The notes under the pieces are model-generated. The model had not been told where the DNA came from and searched no databases. It saw only the letters and a list, made by a program, of their open reading frames with translations. Position numbers and translations under genes: made by a program. Shown here one piece after another: positions 8,270 to 15,736 of a DNA stretch of 15,736 bases (the first letter of the stretch is position 1; each line of letters begins with the position of its first letter). Source of the DNA: Saccoglossus kowalevskii (taxonomy: Eukaryota > Hemichordata > Enteropneusta > Harrimaniidae). The stretch is from NCBI RefSeq assembly GCF_000003605.2, contig NW_003155247.1, positions 291,405-307,140 of the forward strand. The letters run 5' to 3'.

Positions 8270-9950
8270 GTTATGCATATTGTCAATGCATTAATTATTC
8301 ACTGTGTTTTCATTTTGCTTATCGTTGATAAGTAAAATCCGCTAAATTAAATCCATGTGTACAGGCAAAATAACAATAAAACTCATTGTTTTCTTGATAA
8401 ATTTGTGAAATTAAAACAAAGTGAATATTCTCATAATAGTGAAATTAAATGTTAGTGAAAATAAATGGTTTTACAGCATATTATACACCTTGCATTCCCA
8501 TAAGTCTACAGAGATGGAGAAAGAGAGAGAATGTTCACAATTTCACCGCGCTATCAAGTCCCGAAATCTATCAAGTGTGTATTGCTTGTCACGTATTTAT
8601 GAGTACGTACATGTATCTGATGTTACATCCTTGTTTCAAATATAATCTAATCCTGAAGGACATTTACCTTTATCCATTTTTGAACGCTATTATGGTAGTA
8701 TAATTTATATTTGTATACAATTAATTATAATTAATACTATTTTTATATTTCATTAAAATTTCCCAGCTATTAGGCTAATTGGATTTTTATCGCTTCAATT
8801 TGCAAATTGGAATTATCACGTCTTGGTTGAAGTAACAAACATTAATTCTCTTCATTAATTCGCATCATTTTGCGTATTTTTGTGTTTTTTTTATGTTAAA
8901 ATTTGAATCAAAATGAGTAAAATTTCCTGTTCATGACAGATCTTGATTAAAGTTTATTTAAATAGATAAAAGTTCTCCTTTGACAACAGTTAAACTTAAA
9001 CTTGACAAAAATTAATTGACTTTAAAATTCAAAAGGTTATAATTATAAAACATGTATATTTTGTTTATGAATTGAAGATAGTTTAAAATACCAGCACCAG
9101 TATATGTATAGTATTTTGCACTGGTCTTGTTATCAAACCACAAAAACTGTTGCATCAATATGGTGTGTCAAATTATTGCTAGCGTGCTAATATTTTCGCA
9201 TTTCATGACAAAAATTGCTGCTACGCTATACTTGTCCTCAGGCCGCTGGTTAAATAAGCCGAAATATTTTGCCCTTCCATTATAAGGACCTGCCACCCCT
9301 AGTGAGGAGTGTATTAGTCCTTTAATGTCATGACCTCAACTGTGAAGAGAAAAAAAAATGCTTAGTCATTGAACGTAGCATGACTTGCAGATTATATTGT
9401 CGATACCCACTTTCAAGGGAAAATTTATTATCCACATTAAATATCTGTTTTTATTTCTGGTTGCTATGACAATGATACAATCAATGCACTGTACATTTCG
9501 TAATTACACAGTTCACAAGTTTTTTCGTTCATTGCTGCACAGCGGGGCAGTGAAAACAAGCAAGGTACATTGAAGGTAAATTCTGTTCTATGTTCCATAA
9601 CCATCATAACCATCAAAATCTTTCCTCTGTCTTCAATACTAGTATACTTTGGACTATTGGCACATGGAAAACTGTTGAGAGAGACATCACTGAATAACAC
9701 CCCCCCCCTCCCCCTATCCTCCATCTTTTTAAACAATAATCTTTAAAAACATAATTATGGCTGTGATATTTTTACAATTGAAGCAAATCTAAATTTGGAT
9801 GTAATGCATTAGTCTTGGTATATTTTTTATTAATCCATGGGCTACTTGTGCTTTTCATGCCCACCTTGAAAACACAAATGAGCTTTTTTTGGGGTCTGCT
9901 GTCGACTTTATGACTGATTGTCCGTCGTTGTCCTTATCAACTTTTTACTT

Positions 9951-10503
9951 TTTTGACTTCTTCTTGAAAACTACAAGCCTGAATGCTTTGATACTTGGTG
10001 TATATGTACCTTGGGTAGACCTCTCTTAGATTTGTTCATTTCATGATGATATCTTCAATTCTCTAATTTTGGTGAATATTTTTGTCATTTTTGGTAAAAA
10101 GTGATATTTTCGAATTCTTGTTAAAAACTGCAAGTCTGATTGTTTTGATATTATATATACATGTATAGGTACTACAGATGGTCTTCTCTCAGATTTGTTC
10201 ATTTTGTGATGATATCTTTGATTCTCTAATTTTGATGAATATTGTCATTTTTGGTAAAAAGTGATATTTTTGACTTTTTGTTAAAAACGTCTAATCTGAT
10301 TGATTTGATATTATATATATAGGTATAACATGTGGACCTCTCTTGGATTTGTTCATTTCATGATGATATCTTCAATTCTCCAATTTTGATGATTATTTTT
10401 GTCATTTTTGGTAAAAAGTGATTTTTTGGACTTCTTGCTGTAAATCGCAAGTCTGATTGTTTTAATACTATACATATTGTTCATTTTCTAATGATATATC
10501 TTC
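9951..10503 (+). repeat. Tandem array, about 3.5 copies of a 157-bp unit
   Basis: The unit start (TTTTGACTTCTTG-like) recurs near 9951, 10107, 10267 and 10424, spacings of 156, 160 and 157. Each unit carries in order: CAAGTCTGATTGTTTTGATA, a TATATATA stretch, GACCTCTCTTAGATTTGTTC, a TTTCATGATGATATCTTC-like stretch, CTCTAATTTTG(A/G)TGAAT and GTCATTTTTGGTAAAAAGTG. The last copy is truncated after GATATATCTTC. A diverged relative is in intron 2 of the OvoA-like gene (15382-15630). No reading frame is conserved between units. Confidence 0.85.
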
Positions 10504-10614
10504 TTTTCTTTAAATAAAATGTGCATTGCGAACAGTGGAGCTATCTCAGCCGAAAGGCTATCATGCTACATAAATTTAAGATCTGCAGCCACGAAGTAAA
10601 ACTTTTGTTATTTA

Positions 10615-11489
10615 AGGTAGAGATGCAGTTTACCGGACAGGTATTTTAATTAGTTAGTTAAACTATATATTTTCGGAAAGCTTATTGTATGAATTTTGAA
10701 ATTTTGTTAGTACACTGTAGTTTGAAATATGCACAAAAATGTGCTTTTTGGTCAAAAGTGATTAAAAAAATAGCTCCAAGCCATGCTTCTGTTTCCTGAC
10801 AAAATTGGTTTATGGGTACATCTGTTTACTATGAAGAAAGTGCCGTCTTGAAAACTGTCTACCAGTTGTCAATTTTGCAGGGCAGCAGCTCAAATTTCAC
10901 TACTTCAAGTTTATGCAGAAATTAACACCCAGTCTAGTTGTCTGTATGATTGCTGTAACACTGTTCAACCAAAAACAATGCCCGACGACGGCGTTTTGAA
11001 GATAAACACATTGTCAATCATTTGTGAAAATTTCAATACAAAAGGTCAAAGCGTCTAGGAGCTATGTTTTTTAAAGAACTGGGATGTGCACTAAAAAGAA
11101 GCTAAGATAATTAATAATTTGCATAACCATTCACTCAGGAAGAAGTTTGCTAATGCTCATAATTATAATGGCTGTAACAGTTCCAAATTTAAATGTATTA
11201 TAGTTTTGTTAAAAGTTAAATATAGTGCATAATATGGAGGTCCCGTCATTTCTTTTTTTCACAATGTTTCTTTTTGATTATTTATGTACAGCCTTGCTAA
11301 ATCTTGCTCAGCATTCAAAAGAGATAATGTTTGCACCTGTTATCTATATTTTAAAATCGTTTTTTTTGAGTATGTTCCACTATTCACAATTCTACAAAAT
11401 TTTAACAGTCTATAGCCAAGACTGTTTGGATAATAAAAAGCAAAAAAAAAATTTCACTCCCAAGTGCCCATGAACCTGCATCTCTACCT
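10615..11489 (-). mobile_element. Non-autonomous DNA transposon, copy 2 (875 bp), inverted relative to copy 1
   Basis: It starts with AGGTAGAGATGCAG and ends with CTGCATCTCTACCT, and is flanked by TA (10613-10614 and 11490-11491). Read as GGTAGAG...CTCTACC it is flanked by a perfect TTAA on both sides. Read on the minus strand it aligns with 2937-3849 over its whole length; the main length difference is the missing stretch of about 34 bp near the TTAACTAATTAA end. An open frame at 11225-11473 corresponds to a minus-strand open frame in copy 1, but the two differ at several amino acids (Y/D, Y/N, K/Q, N/K, R/I), which argues against selection on a protein. Confidence 0.8.
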
Positions 11490-11491
11490 TA

Positions 11492-13024
11492 ACATTCTGT
11501 TCTAGTTTGTATTGCTGCCAGTTATGGTGTATGTATAGAAAATTAACTGTCAATGCTTTTCATATACTGTTGGGGTATGCCCGTGACTGTAGCGCAAGAA
11601 CTATGTTCGTTGAAAACTGTACAAATACATTTACCGGTTTATATAGAAAGCTAACTTATGCTTTTATGGATCAACTATGAACATCAAGCAATACGCTTGT
11701 GTGTATCTTGCTCAATAGTGATGTGAGATGGAAGTCTGCGTTAGTGCAGCATTGTAGTCTGCTAAGTCTAGTATAGTTTTCAAATCTCTATGGTCTGTAA
11801 TTTTATCTTAGTCCATGTATAAAGAAAAAGATACCAACAAATATGTAATATGTCTGAAATAAAACCATATGAAACAACCTCAAAATGAGTCAAACAACCC
11901 AGAAACAAACTATTAAAATGACCCAAAGTGCTATTAAATTAAAACTACCAAAAACCAGTTACATGCTCCTTACAAAATTAATTATTTCTCAGATATGTAG
12001 CAAATGAAGTAGTGAAAAGCCAGTACATCGCGACCAAATAAGGGCACTGTTTACTCATTAACATGTAATTTGCTAGCGTTCAAAGCGTGCTAGTTTGTAA
12101 GCTGATTATAATGTCGTAAGCAGTGGTTGCATAAATTACCCATTTCATATGATATGTAGAAAACCTCTGTCTTGTGCGAGCATAGACAAATATTTGGATT
12201 TTCAATGGATTGCTATATCTTATTCAACATATTTACATTTTGGAATAATAATTAATAACAGATAAATTATGTCTTTGGTAGTGTATATTTTGATGGTAGT
12301 AACTGATGGCCAAACGTCAAGGATGTTAGCATCAGTGTGATCACCTGCATTGTGCATGTGCATATATAAGTATATTTATTATAGAGAAACTTGTCTTTGT
12401 ATTTTGTGACTCGACAAAAGCACTGTACCTAATCAACATATTCATTATATGTTATGAAAATTTGTCCCACATTTTTAACACAATGTTCAGAGTTGATATA
12501 AAGGCCAGTCATTTTGAGATTTCATCATATATATCATGCAAAAAATATGCAATATTTTCTATATATCGCACATTTCATCATGTTTAATTGGTCTTTGTAT
12601 GTAATTTGAGACCGTGACAGCAATGACGCCAAAACATGGCTCTATTGCCTACTACAAAATATATTTTGGTAATGACGATTTGAAATATGATGAATTTGAA
12701 TGTTTCTCTTCAATATTCCGATGATTTCAAACAGTTTTTTAATGTCAAATTTGTTAACATAGTCATTTCTAATTCTCCCAACCCTTTTTCTTGCAACGCA
12801 CAGGATTCTTTCTCTGTTCGCTGATTTCTCGTGAAATGTATTAGAATTATTGCAAAATTACATGAGATTGCAAATGTCTTGCTGTAATCGCGCATACATG
12901 TATAATTTGTAATCGCAGGCGATAAGCGTATGGTAAAACTGTGTGGCATTTTGTAAGATTAGGACTACATGTATGTCATCCCTGTTTGTATTATAGGCAC
13001 GAAATATTGTAGAACTGCAATTAG
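11492..13024. other. AT-rich gene-free stretch upstream of the OvoA-like promoter
   Basis: No exon, tandem repeat or TIR pair is visible. A TATATAAG occurs at 12363-12370 without other promoter motifs. The minus-strand frame at 12710-12949 has no recognisable domain. Confidence 0.4.
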
Positions 13025-13300
13025 ACTGTCAGTCAGCCATTTTGGATTTGGTGATGTGACAAAAATGCGTGTGCATTAAATTGTCCGGTATGATGCCTGA
13101 TATATGCGTGCCATTCGATATGATACTCTACTATTGGCAAAACAAACCCATTGCCTATAAATATTTTTAAATTTCACTCAAACTGGAATTGGAAGATCAA
13201 GGTCTCTATTGGCCAATAGAAAAACATTGGACCATTTTCAAATTAGCGCCATTACACACTGAGTGCATTTATTGGCTGGTGGGATTCAACTGCAGTTGAA
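13025..13300 (+). promoter_or_regulatory. Candidate proximal promoter of the OvoA-like gene: cluster of six CCAAT boxes
   Basis: CCAAT pentamers, on either strand, lie at 13133-13137, 13188-13192, 13208-13212, 13213-13217, 13226-13230 and 13271-13275. Two of them form the perfect palindrome CTATTGGCCAATAG (13206-13219). CCAAT boxes bind NF-Y in animal promoters. A YY1-like GCCATTTTGG sits at about 13036-13045, and a TATAAATA-like stretch near 13155. The block ends in a 16-bp palindrome (13285-13300) and lies about 280-450 bp upstream of the ATG at 13580, a usual place for a core promoter with a short 5' UTR. I infer that transcription starts around 13300-13500; no start site is proven by sequence. 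Confidence 0.4.
13285..13300. promoter_or_regulatory. 16-bp perfect palindrome TTCAACTGCAGTTGAA
   Basis: The two halves TTCAACTG and CAGTTGAA are exact reverse complements with no spacer. Each half contains CAACTG/CAGTTG, which matches both an E-box (CANNTG) and the animal MYB core (YAACKG). It lies 10 bp after the last CCAAT box, so it could be a dimer-binding operator of the same promoter. This is an inference from motif and position only. Confidence 0.3.
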
Positions 13301-13579
13301 ATTTATTTTTACCAAACTGAATTGATAACAGATGTTCTTGATTCATCATTTTTCACGGCTCAAATACGTCAAAATAAGCCATGAACTTTTAATGATTCAT
13401 GTATCACATATTATAATATTCAATAAATATGTATGTTTATCTAAACATTTAACTTCCATACATTGTTCTGTATCAGCGAATCAAATTTTTTGTATTCCTA
13501 TTTTTGTGGAGCTCAATTATTTTATCCAAATTTAATATAGAAATTCTCTTTATTTTTTGTGCATATTTAAAGCTTCATA
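13301..13579 (+). other. Presumed 5' UTR or short upstream intron of the OvoA-like gene
   Basis: AT-rich sequence lies between the CCAAT cluster and the first ATG. It contains an open frame (13332-13535) with no recognisable protein. The last 40 bases are pyrimidine-rich and end in AAAG just before the start codon, so the start codon could lie in exon 2 behind a 5' UTR intron. I cannot choose between the two layouts. Confidence 0.25.
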
Positions 13580-13656
13580 ATGGAAGAACTCTTACTGACT
13601 GGGAAGTACAACTTGAAGTCGATGAAACCAGTGGATCTGACCAACCCAACTAAAGA
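13580..13656 (+). CDS. OvoA: OvoA-like (5-histidylcysteine sulfoxide synthase), first coding exon
   Basis: The exon encodes residues 1-25 plus two bases of codon 26: MEELLLTGKYNLKSMKPVDL followed by TNPTK. It starts at the ATG at 13580 and ends at a strong donor, GA|GTAAGT, at 13657. Reading through the donor meets TAA at once, so splicing is needed. Removing the intron to the acceptor at 15266 rebuilds a GAA codon and keeps the frame open. OvoA is an iron-dependent enzyme that joins cysteine to the C5 of histidine as a sulfoxide, the first step to ovothiol. It has an N-terminal DinB-like domain, an FGE-type catalytic domain and usually a methyltransferase domain; only the extreme N terminus is here, so none of the catalytic residues can be checked. 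An upstream non-coding exon is possible, because TTTAAAG just before the ATG (about 13567-13573) could be a weak acceptor. The exon structure is firm; the family name rests mainly on exon 2. Confidence 0.6.
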
Positions 13657-14400
13657 GTAAGTCGAAAGGAACTTAATTGAACAGTGGAGATAATATTCTG
13701 CAGATTTTGCTTTGTAAAATTATCTTTCTAAATTTCTGCTTAAAAAATACAGTTTTTAACTATTTTTTTTAGAAGTAGCTCCAAAAGCCGGATACCAACA
13801 TGATTTTAGCTGAAGTTGGTTTCAAAAATGATTTATGTTTTTTTGAAATTTATTTTTCTGTTAAAAGGTTTAACCCATATCTGGTTAAGTCAATGTAAAA
13901 GTACTTGGGGCTGGCAGGATAAGGGTTAAATCCTAAAGATTTATTGACAACAATATTTTAATATGGACAACCATGCAGTTGTCACCCCCTTCTTTATTTA
14001 CACATTCATTGATACGTTCACCATAAGCAATGAATCAAAATATCACCATTCATGGCAAAGCATCTTAATTATACAAGTACCAATTTTACATGTTTTGAAT
14101 AACTATACAGCACCATCATCATTAATTCGTGTGTTCAAATTGTAATACGTGTACTGTAATAAATGCAGCCATGATGGTATTCACTGTACCAGAAGTTACT
14201 TGCAAATAGCTAGGACATCGAACAGTGGATCGGTTGTGTGTTCAGCATCTTAACGTGTCACCAAGTCGCTGAATAGCATGAGAGACTCTCTGTTCAATGA
14301 TCAAAGATGAAATATATAATATATTCGATGTGTAGTATTTTTCATTAAAATTAATCACAACACCCTTGAGTTGCTTCCTGTATAGCCATTTTATAAGTCC

Positions 14401-14625
14401 CTGTTACCACTGTGTTTTCATGAATTTAGACCATTGAATGACATTCTGTTACCACTGTGTTTTCATGAATTTCGACCATTGAATGACATTCTGTTACCAC
14501 TGTGTTTTCATGAATTTCGACCATTGAATGACATTGTGTTACCACTGTGTTTTCATGAATTTCAACCATTGAATGACATTCTGTTACCACTGTGTTTTCA
14601 TGAATTTCAACCATTGAATGACATT
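14401..14625. repeat. Minisatellite, 5 units of exactly 45 bp
   Basis: Units start at 14401, 14446, 14491, 14536 and 14581, each beginning CTGTTACCACTGTG (GTGTTACC in unit 4) and ending CCATTGAATGACATT. They differ at few sites: unit 1 has TTTAGA, units 2-3 TTTCGA and units 4-5 TTTCAA before CCATTG. The stepwise pattern shows recent duplication in order. Because 45 is a multiple of three and the unit lacks stops in some frames, it creates open frames on both strands; these have a 15-residue period and are not evidence of a gene. It lies inside intron 1. Confidence 0.9.
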
Positions 14626-14630
14626 CTTTT

Positions 14631-14775
14631 TAGGGAGGAGTCACCTGCGCATGCATCAGATGGCCATTGCATGTCTTTGTTTACAAACAAGCGTCTACCC
14701 ATGAGCCGTTTTTACATGTGGTGTTATCATCGTTTGGGACTCGATTCCCGAGAGTGCGCAGGTGACGACCCTCTC
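14631..14775. repeat. CpG-rich segment bounded by a 12-bp inverted repeat
   Basis: GTCACCTGCGCA (14640-14651) is repeated as its exact reverse complement at 14755-14766, with looser similarity outside (GGGAGGA against ACCCTCTC). The segment holds about ten CpGs in 140 bp, whereas the surrounding intron is CpG-poor. It also carries TTGTTTACAAACAA (14678-14691), a short inverted repeat containing the forkhead-type TGTTTAC core. It starts directly after the minisatellite and a CTTTTTAG acceptor-like sequence. It could be a small terminal-inverted-repeat element, an intronic enhancer or an alternative exon. The boundaries are approximate. Confidence 0.5.
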
Positions 14776-15266
14776 GCTTTAATGTGTTTTGCTAATGGTA
14801 GTAGACTATGTCTCAGTTTTCACACTGTATTTCGTTGCTTCACATGGTTTATGGTTTATGGTGTGATATTGGGGTATTTAAGATCCATCGTGAAACCTTG
14901 CATATGAACGCTTTGTTTATATATTCCATGTTAAGAATCCAAACCGGGTCTGTACAACAGATCAGTTTTAACCCGTACATAGCGTTACTTAACCCAAGCT
15001 AAACGTTTGCTTCCTTAGCATGAGGCCAAGGTTTTTGACAACTTTGTTAGGTTCAATTATCTTGCATGAGCTTCTCGTAAAAACATTTTTTCAGCAAAAA
15101 AAATAAATCTTATTTCAAATAAGATAAGATCCCATGTTGACAAATCTTCTTGAACATTGCCTGCTAAAACAAGTTAAATACTACATACAACACAACTAAT
15201 GTTTCATTAGTGAACTGTATATATAACAGGGGCTATGTCATTGATAATGTTTTACTTGTTTTTCAG

Positions 15267-15331
15267 AGTGATTCAGGCATACTTTGAGAATGCTTTTGAA
15301 ATCAACGAGAGCCTCTTCACTGGATTGAAAG
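15267..15331 (+). CDS. OvoA: OvoA-like, second coding exon (gene continues past the window)
   Basis: The acceptor TTACTTGTTTTTCAG ends at 15266. The exon completes codon 26 (Glu) and encodes residues 27-47, VIQAYFENAFEINESLFTGL then K, leaving one base before the donor G|GTATAT at 15332. Using the next AG at 15268 would give an immediate TGA, which fixes the acceptor. From memory of the family, OvoA N-terminal regions have a segment of the form E-I-x-A-Y-F-x-x-T-F-x-L-Y-E-x-L-F-x-x-L-K, and this peptide fits it closely (AYF, F, E-S-LF, LK). Known proteins continue with an acidic stretch and an LRHPLIFY-type motif, which would be in exon 3 outside the window. I therefore infer OvoA; another member of the EgtB/SenA sulfoxide-synthase group is possible. 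The exon has 65 bases and follows a 1,610-bp intron. Confidence 0.6.
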
Positions 15332-15736
15332 GTATATACAGAGCACATTTTTTAGCTTCATGTCATCAAAGGGGAAAATACTATTTTCAACTTCTTATGT
15401 AATCCGCCAATCCAAGTGCTTTTATACTTGGTATAAATGCATCTTGGTTGGACCTCTCTTAGATTTTCTGACGATATCTTTAATTTTATGATTTTAGCAA
15501 ATATTGTTGTTATTTTAGGTCAAAAAATGCTATTCAACTATTCTTGATGATTGTATTGAATTGATGCTTGGTATAGATATTCATGTACCTTGAGTACATT
15601 AGATTACGATAGTTCATCTTGTGACATTCGGGAAACATTCTACTGATTCAAAAAAACTATCCAATAACTTGGGTTGATGAATCCAAAACTATAGTGCTAT
15701 TTATTAGTGATAAGTTCCAAACACAGAAGCCAAGTT
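15332..15736 (+). other. Start of intron 2, with a diverged relative of the 157-bp repeat
   Basis: After donor GTATAT, no further exon appears before the window ends. From 15382 to about 15630 the sequence follows the order of the tandem array at 9951-10503: a TTCAACTTCTT start, a TATACTTGGTATA-like stretch, GGACCTCTCTTAGATTT, GATATCTTTAATT, and AATATTGTTG followed by TTTTAGGTCAAAAAATG. A second, partial unit starts near 15529, giving a period near 147 bp. The copies are far more diverged than those of the upstream array. Confidence 0.5.

Larger units (their letters stand above)
7641..9950. other. AT-rich gene-free stretch
   Basis: Apart from the 16-bp duplication at 7715, the TACA microsatellite at 8244 and a C-rich tract at 9700-9714, nothing can be supported. 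Open frames at 8421-8703, 9385-9573 and 9464-9736 are short, overlap on opposite strands or contain simple sequence. Confidence 0.4.
13657..15266 (+). other. Intron 1 of the OvoA-like gene
   Basis: This is a GT-AG intron of 1,610 bp, phase 2, with donor GTAAGT and acceptor TTTTTCAG. It is AT-rich and holds a five-unit 45-bp minisatellite (14401-14625), directly followed by a CpG-rich segment bounded by a 12-bp inverted repeat (14640-14766). The parts at 13657-14400 and 14790-15266 show no other exon or repeat that I can support. Confidence 0.6.

Noticed and set aside
9951-10503. CRISPR-like array
   Set aside because: The 157-bp units are contiguous and diverged, with no short repeat and spacer pattern, and the context is eukaryotic.
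13332-13535. 67-residue open frame just before the OvoA-like ATG
   Set aside because: It ends at a stop before 13580 and is not in continuity with the coding exon; it most likely lies in the 5' UTR or an upstream intron.
14733-14750. GGACTCGATTCCCG resembling a T-arm/B box
   Set aside because: The stem has only four pairs and no A box or acceptor stem is present; a tRNA-derived SINE is not supported either.
14434-14907. 157-residue open frame and its minus-strand counterpart at 14426-14614
   Set aside because: The first part is the 45-bp minisatellite read in frame. The remainder is the CpG-rich intron segment without recognisable protein features.

Overview
The window reads as nuclear DNA from an animal, most likely a marine invertebrate. 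It is AT-rich (roughly two thirds A+T by eye), lacks long reading frames and operons, has GT-AG introns with polypyrimidine acceptors, and is full of short non-autonomous DNA transposons, dispersed repeats and small tandem arrays. I cannot name the species from sequence alone.

The only gene I can support is at the right end, on the + strand. Its first coding exon (13580-13656) and second coding exon (15267-15331) join in frame across a GT-AG intron and encode the first 47 residues of a protein. The segment around residues 26-47 resembles the N-terminal start of OvoA, the 5-histidylcysteine sulfoxide synthase of ovothiol biosynthesis. The rest of the gene lies beyond the window. About 300-450 bp upstream of its ATG is a tight cluster of six CCAAT pentamers followed by a 16-bp perfect palindrome, which I take as a candidate promoter.

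Layout. 1-1600: single-copy-looking DNA with a possible TATA promoter near 160 and two copies of a short CCACATATCCCGAG repeat. 1667-1828: first copy of a 162-bp dispersed repeat, with the second at 6214-6375. 2040-2690: a CpG-rich promoter-like patch, a strong splice acceptor and an AATAAA, together a possible small transcription unit. 2937-3849 and 3852-4783: two unrelated terminal-inverted-repeat elements that abut and share one TA dinucleotide. 5167-5442: a 154-bp tandem duplication. 6480-6606: a second promoter-like patch ending in a splice donor, with an AATAAA about 1 kb downstream. 7640-9950: AT-rich DNA with only simple repeats. 9951-10503: about 3.5 tandem copies of a 157-bp unit whose diverged relative recurs at 15382-15630. 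10615-11489: a second copy of the 2937-3849 transposon, in opposite orientation. 11492-13020: AT-rich DNA with nothing I can name. 13020-15736: the OvoA-like gene start, whose first intron holds a 5 x 45-bp minisatellite and a CpG-rich segment bounded by a 12-bp inverted repeat.

No new multi-gene system is visible. The parts most worth a second look are the abutting transposons, the CCAAT cluster, the CpG-rich intronic segment, and the 157-bp family found both upstream and inside the gene.
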